Below the pieces are notes generated by a model, which made no database searches, was not told the origin of the DNA, and saw only the letters and a program-made list of their open reading frames with translations. DNA of 64,000 nt. Origin: JANMMJ01 sp964543235. Lineage in GTDB: Bacteria; Pseudomonadota; Alphaproteobacteria; Rhizobiales; Aestuariivirgaceae. This document shows positions 25,755-33,058 of this stretch, piece by piece. Location: the NCBI GenBank assembly GCA_964543235.1, contig CAZIXE010000004.1:1-64000 (forward strand), read 5' to 3'. The position numbers and the translations under genes were made by a program. Every line of letters starts with the position of its first letter. Within the stretch, counting starts at the first letter, position 1.

Positions 25755-26687
25755 CTATGCGAACCTGATGCGCGGATTGAGATAGGTGTAGCCGATGTCG
25801 GAGATGAACTGCGACATCACCGCCACGACCACGGCGATCATCGCACCGGCCAGGATCAGATACACGTCGCCGAACATGGCGGCGTCATAAAGCGCCTTGC
25901 CATATCCGTCATAGGCAAAGAAGACCTCCGTCACGACGACGCCGGACAGGAGATAGTTGAGCTGCAGGATCATCACCGTGAACGGTGCGATAAGGGCGTT
26001 GCGCAACGCGTGGCGCAACACCACCCGCTCATAGGGCAGGCCCTTGAGGATGGCCGTCCGCACATACTGCGAGGCCATGACCTCCGCCATCGAGGCGCGC
26101 GTCATGCGCGTGTAGTAGCCGAAATTGTAGATTACCAGCGTGGCCACCGGCAGCACCAGTTCCTGCCAGCTGAATCCTGTGGCGAAAGACGACGATCCCG
26201 GCAGTAGATTGAGCCAGAACACGAAGATGGCGGCGAGGAAGGTTGCAGAGGCGAATTCCGGGATCGAGGTGGTCAGCACCGAAAGCACGCTGATTGTCCG
26301 GTCGCGCAGGCTTGCTTCCGCGATCCCTGACAGCACCCCGAGCACCAGCGAGATCGCCACCGTGATCAGGAACACGAGCCCTCCGAGGATCGCGGTGTTC
26401 TTGAGGCGCGGCAGCAGGAAGTCGAAGACCGGCGCGCTGAACTGGGCGGATTCGTTCCAATTGCCGGTGAGGAAACCGCCGAGCCACGCGAAATAGCGGA
26501 TGATGAGCGACCGGTTGTAACCGTTCTCCTCGAGCCATTGCAGCCGGCCTTCCATGGTCGAGTACTGTCCGAGCACACGCATGGCCAGGTTGAGCTTGTC
26601 GCCTTCGAAGAACACGAACAGCATGACCGAGATCACCAGCATGATCAGGATCATGGACGCGAGCCTGCGCGCTGCGAGTACGAGCAT
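25755..26687 (-). CDS. ABC transporter permease, DppB-type
   Basis: A 310-residue inner-membrane permease, first gene of the Dpp-type operon. Typical features are an N-terminal helix (about 5-28), a large periplasmic loop, and the EAA loop ILKGLPYERVVLRHALRNALIA near residues 210-231. I start it at the ATG at 26687, preceded by GGGGAGG; an in-frame GTG at 26699 would include that site in the gene. The promoter should lie in the 100 bases between it and the HU terminator. No binding-protein gene precedes it, which is unusual for this transporter class. Confidence 0.9.
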   Translation of the reverse strand: MLVLAARRLASMILIMLVISVMLFVFFEGDKLNLAMRVLGQYSTMEGRLQWLEENGYNRSLIIRYFAWLGGFLTGNWNESAQFSAPVFDFLLPRLKNTAILGGLVFLITVAISLVLGVLSGIAEASLRDRTISVLSVLTTSIPEFASATFLAAIFVFWLNLLPGSSSFATGFSWQELVLPVATLVIYNFGYYTRMTRASMAEVMASQYVRTAILKGLPYERVVLRHALRNALIAPFTVMILQLNYLLSGVVVTEVFFAYDGYGKALYDAAMFGDVYLILAGAMIAVVVAVMSQFISDIGYTYLNPRIRFA

Positions 26688-26787
26688 TTCCCTCCCCACC
26701 AGCCTTTGAGGCTTTTCTGTTGCAGATCATAGGGGGAGTTGCAGCCGCTGGGCAACAGTTAGCGGCAGATCATGTGCCGAAAGCGAA

Positions 26788-26812
26788 ACGGCCCCGCGCA
26801 AGGCGGGGCCGT
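26788..26812 (-). terminator. HU gene terminator
   Basis: ACGGCCCCGC, 5-base loop, GCGGGGCCGT: a perfect 10-bp stem located 24 bases beyond the HU stop codon. On the minus strand it is followed by TTTCGCTTTC, a T-rich stretch. It separates HU from the Dpp-type operon. Confidence 0.8.
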
Positions 26813-26836
26813 CTGCCGGTAAAATGCTGTTGCTGC

Positions 26837-27130
26837 TCAGATGGCGTCCTTCAGTTCCTTGGCGGCACGGAACGCGACTTTTTTGGACGCCTTGATCTTG
26901 ATCTGCTCGCCGGTTGCAGGATTGCGGCCCATCCGCGCCGGGCGCTTGCGCACCTGCAGGATCCCGAGACCAGTCACGCGGACCTTGTTGCCCTTTTTCA
27001 GATGCTTGACCGTCGTATCGACAAAAGCGCCGAGGAGCTCATTGACAGCCTTCTTGGACATCTCGTGCTTCTCGGCCAGTTCGGCCCCTATCTTGGACAG
27101 CGGAACCGTCAAAACCTTTTCGTCAGCCAT
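26837..27130 (-). CDS. HU-family DNA-binding protein
   Basis: Nucleoid protein of 97 residues, slightly longer than the usual 90. The DNA-binding arm is clear: VRKRPARMGRNPATGEQIKIKASKK, including the conserved RNP triad. The C-terminal FRAAKELKDAI matches the family. It has its own promoter region and terminator. A 9-bp inverted repeat overlaps the upstream edge of its AGGAG ribosome site, which may affect translation. A divergent HU variant or an IHF subunit is less likely given the arm sequence. Confidence 0.94.
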   Translation of the reverse strand: MADEKVLTVPLSKIGAELAEKHEMSKKAVNELLGAFVDTTVKHLKKGNKVRVTGLGILQVRKRPARMGRNPATGEQIKIKASKKVAFRAAKELKDAI

Positions 27131-27142
27131 GATGTTGTGCTC

Positions 27143-27172
27143 CTAGGCGGTTGTTGATGAATCACCGCCTAG
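27143..27172 (-). promoter_or_regulatory. inverted repeat in the HU leader
   Basis: CTAGGCGGT and ACCGCCTAG, exact 9-bp arms with a 12-base spacer, starting 12 bases before the HU start codon. On the minus strand the second arm ends in CCGCCTAG and runs into GAGC, so the stem would cover the start of the TAGGAG ribosome site. It could be a translational control hairpin or a protein-binding palindrome. Confidence 0.5.
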
Positions 27173-27252
27173 CCCAACTGCCGATTCGTGAAAACCCTTA
27201 TTTTATGCGGGTATTTTGAGTCGGGAGCGCAGAAACGCCAGCAAAACTGCGG

Positions 27253-27268
27253 TTAACCTCTTATTAAC
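27253..27268. promoter_or_regulatory. candidate CtrA box
   Basis: TTAACCTCTTATTAAC fits the full alphaproteobacterial CtrA consensus TTAA-N7-TTAAC. It lies in the HU/PepSY intergenic region, about 120 bases upstream of HU and 200 upstream of the PepSY gene. The rest of this 337-base gap holds AT-rich promoter-like sequence but no gene. Confidence 0.45.
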
Positions 27269-27467
27269 GGTTCTGGCAATCGGAAATATCAATTTATAAC
27301 AGAACGTTAAGTCAAGGCCGGACGGCGCGGCCGGAGCTCATGGCGGGAAAGACACAACCATCTCCCTTGTTCTGACAATTCACTGACGAGGGCCGTCAGG
27401 CGGCCATCATCGCCCCGCGGCTAGCCCATGCTCCGTCGGACGGCAGACCCGAATCAAGGAGATGATG

Positions 27468-27731
27468 ATGAAGAATATGATGCTCGCCCTGCTTGCTGCC
27501 GCAGCCATGGCCACGGCCGGTGCCGCTTCGGCAGAGGAGATCTGCAAGGCTCACGACAAGGCCAACTGGATGACCAAGGATGAAATCACCAGCCGGGTAA
27601 CGGCCATGGGTTATCAGGTTCGCAAGGTCCAGGAGGAGGATGGCTGCTGGGAAGTGAAGGGCACCAGGAACGGCAAGCGCGTCGAAGCCTATTTCGATCC
27701 GGTTTCGGCTGAACTCGTTCTCGTCAAGTGA
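27468..27731 (+). CDS. PepSY domain-containing small exported protein
   Basis: An 87-residue protein with a signal peptide (hydrophobic core from about residue 4, cleavage near GAASAEE) and a single PepSY-like domain: MTKDEITSRVTAMGYQVRKVQEEDGCWEVKGTRNGKRVEAYFDPVSAELV. Three in-frame ATGs occur at 27462, 27465 and 27468; AAGGAG at 27456-27461 is best spaced for the third. The stop overlaps the start of the cytochrome gene (TGATG), so the two are probably translationally coupled and work together in the periplasm. Confidence 0.85.
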   Translation: MKNMMLALLAAAAMATAGAASAEEICKAHDKANWMTKDEITSRVTAMGYQVRKVQEEDGCWEVKGTRNGKRVEAYFDPVSAELVLVK

Positions 27732-28288
27732 TGTCGACCGGAACCCAAGCTGCAGAAACGGGCCGCGCAATGCGGCCCGCCACTGTCAAGGTGTGGGATG
27801 CAGGCGTCAGACTGTTTCACTGGTCGCTGGTGGCGGCCATGGCCTATGAGTTTCTCTTCCGGGCCGGCACCGCGGCGCACAACGCGTTGGGTTACTTCAT
27901 CCTGGGTTTGGTGGCATTTCGTGTCGTATGGGGCTTCATTGGCACGCGCCATGCGCGCTTTGCGGATTTCGTGAGATCCCCCAGGCATACACTCTCCTAT
28001 CTGCTGAGTGTCGCGCGCGGCCATCCCGCCCGTTACATCGGCCACAACCCCGCCGGGGCGGCGATGGTCCTTGCGCTGCTGGCCATGATCGCACCTACGG
28101 CGGCGTCGGGCTGGGCCATGACGACCGATGCGCTGTGGGGCGAAGAATGGATCGAGGAATTGCATGAGGTGGCCGCCAACGCCACGCTGCTCCTGATCGC
28201 GGCTCATGTGCTTGGCGTCGTCTTGGCCAGCTGGCAGCATCGCGAAAACCTCGTGCGGGCCATGGTGACCGGCCGCAAGAATCTGTGA
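27731..28288 (+). CDS. cytochrome b561/b-type membrane protein
   Basis: A 185-residue integral membrane protein with four hydrophobic segments. Haem-ligand candidates are His in VRLFHWSLV, His in AGTAAHNALGYF, and His in ELHEVAANATLLLIAAHVLGV. The pattern VWDAGVRLFHW is typical of small di-haem cytochromes b that take electrons from quinol or pass them to a periplasmic partner. It is coupled to the PepSY gene. Physiological partner unknown. Confidence 0.88.
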   Translation: MSTGTQAAETGRAMRPATVKVWDAGVRLFHWSLVAAMAYEFLFRAGTAAHNALGYFILGLVAFRVVWGFIGTRHARFADFVRSPRHTLSYLLSVARGHPARYIGHNPAGAAMVLALLAMIAPTAASGWAMTTDALWGEEWIEELHEVAANATLLLIAAHVLGVVLASWQHRENLVRAMVTGRKNL

Positions 28289-28292
28289 AGGC

Positions 28293-29009
28293 TCAGCCAC
28301 CCCGCTCCAGGGCGAGCGACACGTGATTCTTAAGGCCCGGCACGGCCAGCCCGTGTTTCCGCGCCAGCATTTCGAGGTTGGCCTGTCGCTCGGCCCGCAT
28401 GGTTTCGCCCGACATGTTGCCCCGATGAACCCTGATGGTCACGGTCGGCACACGGACATGTTCGAGCTTCGCACCCGAGCGCGCCACGCGCAGATACCAG
28501 TCCCAGTCCCAATAGTAGGGCAGGGATGCATCAAACGGGCCGATCGTGTCATGCAGCGCACGCCGGTAGCATACGGCCGAGATCAGGATCGTGTTGTCGC
28601 ATTCGAGCGATTTGGCATCGGCATCGAGCTTGTAGGGCAGGACGGATGGCACAGCTTCGCTGCCCGGCTCGAATGCAAGCTCGCCGTCGGCGAACGTGAA
28701 CATTGCCCCGCCGGCGAACTCTGCTGCCGCGACTTCGAGATGTCGGGGGCTGGACCACAGATCGTCATCATCGAGAAAGGCAATGATCGCGCCGCTGGCC
28801 GCCCCGACACCGCATTGCCGCGCCGCCACCGGGCCGGCTCGGGCATTGTCGACAATGGTGGCCGGCAGATCTTCGAGGCCCGCGATGCGGCCGTCGCCAT
28901 CATTCACCACGATGATCTCCTGCGGCCTGACGGTCTGTGCCAGCACGCTCTCAACCGCCTGCCGCAGATAGACCGGGCGATTGCGTGTGGGGATGATGAC
29001 CGAGAACAC
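28293..29009 (-). CDS. family 2 glycosyltransferase
   Basis: A 238-residue GT-A enzyme. It begins with the family pattern FSVIIPTRNRPVYLRQAVESVLAQT and carries a DDDD metal/nucleotide motif in IIAFLDDDDLW (near residue 78). No membrane segment is visible. It probably adds a sugar to a surface or cell-envelope acceptor. It converges on the cytochrome b gene with a 4-base gap and lies 70 bases after the desaturase. Confidence 0.88.
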   Translation of the reverse strand: MFSVIIPTRNRPVYLRQAVESVLAQTVRPQEIIVVNDGDGRIAGLEDLPATIVDNARAGPVAARQCGVGAASGAIIAFLDDDDLWSSPRHLEVAAAEFAGGAMFTFADGELAFEPGSEAVPSVLPYKLDADAKSLECDNTILISAVCYRRALHDTIGPFDASLPYYWDWDWYLRVARSGAKLEHVRVPTVTIRVHRGNMSGETMRAERQANLEMLARKHGLAVPGLKNHVSLALERGG

Positions 29010-29079
29010 GTGTGGGGCCTCCGCCTGATGGTCTTACGGAGGTCGGTACGCCCCGATCAAGTCCCAAACCGAAGAGTCC

Positions 29080-30012
29080 TCAAGCCTGCCGCAACCATTC
29101 CGGGTGGGGATGCGGCACTGGTTCCTTTGGCTTGAGAAAATAGCGCCGGAAGATCTCGCCGTAACCATTCATCTTGTAGCCATGATTCTTGGCGAGCAGC
29201 TCTTCCCGCTGGGCGCGATAGTAGGCGGGCAGCTTGTACCAGGCGAGCGCCGGCCGCGTGTGATGCGCGACATGCAGGTTGTTGTAAAGGAACAAGAGCG
29301 ACCAGAACGGCGAGGCCTCGACGATGATCGTCCGCTCGCCGACATCCTCCGCCGCCTGGTGTTCGCAGAACGATCGCACCAGCGACAGTGAAATGCCCGG
29401 ATAGGCGATCAGTGCCAGGTATTGCCAGATCGGCATTCCGCACACCCATCCGGCATAAGCGAGGGTGACGGCACTGGCCAGGCCATGCAGGATCCAGGCC
29501 CTCAGGATCGCCGTGTCGCCGCGCGCCATGGCGGCAAAGTCGCTGGACCACAGCCGCACGACGCTGATTGCCGGCCCTATCAGCATCCGTACGGCCAGCG
29601 TGTTGTTGGCGGTAAACAGCCACCGCTTGATGCCGGGCAGAGCCGCCCAGCTCTCCGGCAGCATGTAGTAGGACTCGGGATCGAAACGCGGATCGGTCAG
29701 ATCGGCATCATTGTGATGCGCCAGATGCATCTGCCGGTAACGCTGGTAGGGAAGCCAGAAATGCGGCGTGATGAAGACGAGGAGTTCGTTGACCAGCCGA
29801 TTGCGCGTCGGGTGTCCATGCAGCGCTTCATGCTGGAGCGAGACATGCAGGGCCGCACAATAGGCCCCGACCGGCAGGATGACCCACCACGGGAGAACCG
29901 CGTGCAGCCAGACCACCGATCCGAGCACCAGATAGGTCAGCGCAATGAGTGCCACTGTTGGCCACTCGACCCGGTATCTCGCCCGCCGCTCCGGCATGTC
30001 TGTCGCTGTCAT
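29080..30012 (-). CDS. membrane fatty acid desaturase-family protein
   Basis: A 310-residue di-iron membrane protein. The three histidine boxes are HEALH (61-65), HLAHH (96-100) and HVAHH (247-251), with hydrophobic segments between them. The family includes acyl-lipid desaturases, hydroxylases and ketolases. A longer in-frame reading to 30198 would overlap the divergent regulator gene and the operator region, so I use the ATG at 30012. The divergent HTH regulator may control it. Confidence 0.87.
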   Translation of the reverse strand: MTATDMPERRARYRVEWPTVALIALTYLVLGSVVWLHAVLPWWVILPVGAYCAALHVSLQHEALHGHPTRNRLVNELLVFITPHFWLPYQRYRQMHLAHHNDADLTDPRFDPESYYMLPESWAALPGIKRWLFTANNTLAVRMLIGPAISVVRLWSSDFAAMARGDTAILRAWILHGLASAVTLAYAGWVCGMPIWQYLALIAYPGISLSLVRSFCEHQAAEDVGERTIIVEASPFWSLLFLYNNLHVAHHTRPALAWYKLPAYYRAQREELLAKNHGYKMNGYGEIFRRYFLKPKEPVPHPHPEWLRQA

Positions 30013-30135
30013 GCGCCTGCCCCAGTGACAGAAATCCGGTCGTTTCGGCACATGCTCAACTTCGAATTCACGTTTCGTCAGCCCATTCAGTCCGTACCCG
30101 GAAAGACTTATTCTATCCGGCAGCGCCAGCGATGC

Positions 30136-30184
30136 ATGTTGACGATGATACACAAATGCAAATAGTGTTGACGATTGTAAACAC
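30136..30184. promoter_or_regulatory. candidate double operator for the HTH regulator
   Basis: Bases 30165-30184 form an alternating palindrome GTGTTnACnATnGTnAACAC (16 of 20 bases symmetric). A partial second copy starts with the identical TGTTGACGAT at 30137, 29 bases upstream of the first. They sit 6 and 35 bases before the regulator start and also upstream of the divergent desaturase, suiting autoregulation. Confidence 0.5.
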
Positions 30185-30190
30185 TTCGCC

Positions 30191-31036
30191 ATGCACAAGC
30201 GCCAGACCGTCGCTATTTTCCGTCAGCGCCTGGCCGAACTCCTGTCCAGGACCGGCCACACCCAGGCCCGCTTTGCCGCCAAGGCGGGGCTTGATCGCTC
30301 GACGCTGTCGCAGCTTCTGGCCGCCGGCAACATCCGCCTGCCGCGGGCCGAAACCATCGCGCGGATCGCGACCCGTCACTCCGTGTCTGTCGACTGGCTG
30401 CTCGGCTTGTCGCAACAGGATCAGCCGGCACCCGACATCGTGCCACAACCTGTTGTTGAGCCGGACGCGGACAGTCCCTACAGCGAGGGTCTGTGCCGCT
30501 GGCACGAGGAGGCGCGCGGTGAGAAGATCCGCTATGTGCCGTCATCCCTGCCCGATCAGGTCAAGACCGAAACGGTAATCCGCTATGAGAACGTGAAGCT
30601 CACGAGCGACGCTGCCACGGTCATGGTGGACTCCGCCCATGCCAGGATCGAGCATGCCCGCCGCGCCGAAGGTGAAATCGAAGTCTGTTCCAGCCGGCAG
30701 TCACTCGAACTCTTTGCCGCCGGTCACGGCATCTGGCGCCAGCTTCCCGTCCGCGACCGCCTGCGCCAGCTGGAACACATGGCTGAAATGATCGAGGCGC
30801 TCTATCCGGCCTATCGCTGGTTCCTCTTCGACGGTCGCGAAAGCTATGCCGCACCCTATACCGTCTTCGGCCGCAAGCGCGCAGCCCTTTATCTCGGCAG
30901 CATGTATTTCGTGTTCACGGCGACCGAGCATATCCGCGTGCTGACCCAGCATTTCGAGGATCTCATCCGGCATGCGCGCGTGCAGCCGAATGAAACGGCA
31001 GCGTTCATCCGCCGCCTCGGCCGGGACGTGTCATGA
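30191..31036 (+). CDS. XRE-type helix-turn-helix transcriptional regulator
   Basis: A 281-residue regulator. The N-terminal XRE helix-turn-helix spans about 5-70 (TQARFAAKAGLDRSTLSQLLAAG and the later VSVDWLLGLS). A long C-terminal domain of some 180 residues (with GIWRQLPVRDRLRQLEHMAEMIEALYPAYRWFLFDG) has no fold I recognise; it may sense a ligand. The gene overlaps the PhnD-like gene by 4 bases and shares a promoter region with the divergent desaturase. Confidence 0.85.
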   Translation: MHKRQTVAIFRQRLAELLSRTGHTQARFAAKAGLDRSTLSQLLAAGNIRLPRAETIARIATRHSVSVDWLLGLSQQDQPAPDIVPQPVVEPDADSPYSEGLCRWHEEARGEKIRYVPSSLPDQVKTETVIRYENVKLTSDAATVMVDSAHARIEHARRAEGEIEVCSSRQSLELFAAGHGIWRQLPVRDRLRQLEHMAEMIEALYPAYRWFLFDGRESYAAPYTVFGRKRAALYLGSMYFVFTATEHIRVLTQHFEDLIRHARVQPNETAAFIRRLGRDVS

Positions 31037-31797
31037 TCGCGTCGCTGCCCATGTATGATTGGCCCGAGATGCGCCAGGCGGCCGATGCGTGGTGGGCTGC
31101 CTTGGCGGAGCGGCTCGGCGTATCTCTGCCGCTGACCCGAGACACCGATCACATGGCGGCCTGGCGCCGGCCGGATCTCCTGTTCAGCCAGACCTGCGGT
31201 TACCCCTTCACCCATGAATTCAGGGGCAGGCTGGCCTATGTCGCAACACCGCATTACGGCGCCGATGGCTGTCGCGGCGCCGGTTACTCGAGCATCGTCT
31301 TCGCGCGCGACATGCAGCCGCTCGCGGCCTTTCGTGGCAGCCGCGCCGCCATCAATGCGCCTGATTCCATGTCCGGCATGCTGGCGCTTCAGCTCGTTTT
31401 CGCCCCCCTGGCGGAGCAGGGCGAATTCTTCGATGCAACCATCTGCACCGGCAGCCATCTGGCCTCGCTGGCGGCCGTCCGTGCCGGCGCGGCCGATGTC
31501 TGCGCCATCGATGCCGTGTGCGTCGCGATGGCCCGCCGCCATCGGCCGGAAGCTCTCGCCGGGCTCGCAGAGATTGCCCGCTCCCCGCAGGTGCCGGGGC
31601 TTCCCTATGTCACGGTCTGCGGCGACGTGGCGCGTCTGCGTGCAGCCTTGTCTGCCGTCTTTGCCGACCCCGCCTTGCGCGCAACGCGAGATCAACTCTT
31701 CTTGACTGGTTATTCAGTTCTGGCCACCCAAGCTTACGACCGCATCACGATTCTCGAAGACGCCATGCGGCAGGCCGGGGGACTGAAACTCGTATGA
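31033..31797 (+). CDS. PhnD/phosphonate-binding-like protein without a signal peptide
   Basis: A 254-residue protein resembling periplasmic binding proteins of the PhnD class: LLFSQTCGYPFTHEF near 50-65, then SSIVFARD, SRAAINAPDSMSGMLAL and DVCAIDAVCVAMARR near 155-170. It starts MIASLPMYDWPEMRQ with no export signal, so it should remain in the cytoplasm, and no permease or ATPase is near. It overlaps the regulator gene upstream and the GST gene downstream (both 4-base overlaps). It may act as a ligand-sensing or carrier protein for the regulator; that is inference. Confidence 0.78.
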   Translation: MIASLPMYDWPEMRQAADAWWAALAERLGVSLPLTRDTDHMAAWRRPDLLFSQTCGYPFTHEFRGRLAYVATPHYGADGCRGAGYSSIVFARDMQPLAAFRGSRAAINAPDSMSGMLALQLVFAPLAEQGEFFDATICTGSHLASLAAVRAGAADVCAIDAVCVAMARRHRPEALAGLAEIARSPQVPGLPYVTVCGDVARLRAALSAVFADPALRATRDQLFLTGYSVLATQAYDRITILEDAMRQAGGLKLV

Positions 31798-32426
31798 TCG
31801 ATCTTTACACCTGGAGCACGCCCAACGGGCGCAAGATCTCCATTGCGCTGGAGGAACTGGCACTCGAATATGCGGTCCATCCCGTCAACATCAACAAGGA
31901 CGAGCAGTTCAGGCCGGAGTTCCTGGCGATTTCGCCCTACAGCCGGATTCCCGCCATTGTCGACCGTGACAACGGCCTCTCGGTCTTCGAGTCGGGTGCC
32001 ATTCTCATGTATCTCGGCGACAAGGCCGGCCGGTTCTATCCGGTCGAACTCCGGCGTCGCACCGCCATTCACGAGTGGCTGATGTGGCAGATGTCGACGG
32101 TCGGTCCCTTCCTCGGGCGCGCCCACTACTTCCTGAAATACAATGCCGGCCGCGCGCCGTTTGCCGAAGACTGGTTTGCCGCCGAGGCCCGGCGCATCTA
32201 TGCCGTGCTGGACCGGCGGCTGGCCGATCGTGAATGCATTTGTGACGACTACTCGATCGTCGACATTGCCACCTTTCCCTGGATCGCCCGTTTTGAGTGG
32301 CAGCGGATAGACCTGAATGCTTTCCCGAATGTCAAGCGCTGGTACCTGGCCACGGCCGCCCGCCCTGCCGTGCAGAAAGGCTACAAGGTTCCCGATCCGC
32401 GGTCGGAGATGCCGCTGCCGGCCTAG
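31794..32426 (+). CDS. glutathione S-transferase-family protein (YghU/YfcG-like)
   Basis: A 210-residue GST. The thioredoxin-like N-terminal domain begins DLYTWSTPNGRKISIALEEL, matching the nu-class pattern, and includes the cis-Pro in SRIPAI and ESGAILMYLGDK; the helical C-terminal domain follows residue 85. Nu-class members reduce disulfides or peroxides using glutathione. The ATG overlaps the PhnD-like stop (ATGA). A longer reading starting at 31518 lies inside the upstream gene and is rejected. Confidence 0.87.
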   Translation: MIDLYTWSTPNGRKISIALEELALEYAVHPVNINKDEQFRPEFLAISPYSRIPAIVDRDNGLSVFESGAILMYLGDKAGRFYPVELRRRTAIHEWLMWQMSTVGPFLGRAHYFLKYNAGRAPFAEDWFAAEARRIYAVLDRRLADRECICDDYSIVDIATFPWIARFEWQRIDLNAFPNVKRWYLATAARPAVQKGYKVPDPRSEMPLPA

Positions 32427-33058
32427 CCGCGGCTCGGCACGGTTTCCTCCGGCGACGGCCGTGCCGCCACGAATTCGTCGCGCATTTCGCAGTGCGCCGA
32501 CAGTGCATGCAGTTTCGGAAACTTGTTCGGAGGAAACGTATCCGGTGCCCGCATCTTGGCATAGGCCAGCATGCACCCGATGGTGACATCGGCCTGGGTC
32601 ATGCGGCTGTCGAAAAACCATGGCGTACCGCAATCATGCTCGAGCCTGTCGAGGCTCGCCGCGATCTGCGCCAGCAGGCGGCTTTCGTAGCTCTTGCTGA
32701 GGGCCTTCCCGCGATGAAAGTGGCGCTCGAAGAAGGTTGCCAGCAGCTTTTCGATCACCCCCGTGGACAGGGCGGTGGCCTGCAGCACCCGCCGCCGCTC
32801 CGCCCCGTGCGGCGGCATCAGTGCCCGGGCCGGCCCCGCCCGTTCGTCGAGATAGTCGATGATTGCGCCCGAATCGATCAGCGTCTCGCCGTCTTCGAGG
32901 ATGAGCGCCGGCACCCGGATCAGCGGGTTGATCTTCTGTATGTCGGCGGCGTTGCTGAACACCGACAGCGGATTGCGCGTGAACGGCATGTGATAGTGAT
33001 GCAGCGTCACGGCGACGCGCCGCACGAACGGCGAGTCGTATTGGCCGACAAGGATCAT
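32423..33058 (-). CDS. glutathione S-transferase-family protein
   Basis: A 211-residue GST with thioredoxin-like N-terminal domain (SPFVRRVAVTLHHYHMPFTRN, then RVPALILEDGETLIDSGAIIDYLDE) and helical C-terminal domain. It converges on the other GST gene with a 4-base overlap and is coupled to gltX upstream (4-base overlap). The two adjacent GSTs belong to different subclasses and are not a recent duplication. Confidence 0.87.
   Translation of the reverse strand: MILVGQYDSPFVRRVAVTLHHYHMPFTRNPLSVFSNAADIQKINPLIRVPALILEDGETLIDSGAIIDYLDERAGPARALMPPHGAERRRVLQATALSTGVIEKLLATFFERHFHRGKALSKSYESRLLAQIAASLDRLEHDCGTPWFFDSRMTQADVTIGCMLAYAKMRAPDTFPPNKFPKLHALSAHCEMRDEFVAARPSPEETVPSRG

Noticed and set aside
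29018..29042. CCTCCG/CGGAGG inverted repeat between desaturase and glycosyltransferase genes
   Set aside because: Six-base GC-rich arms are expected by chance here and the position suggests no function.
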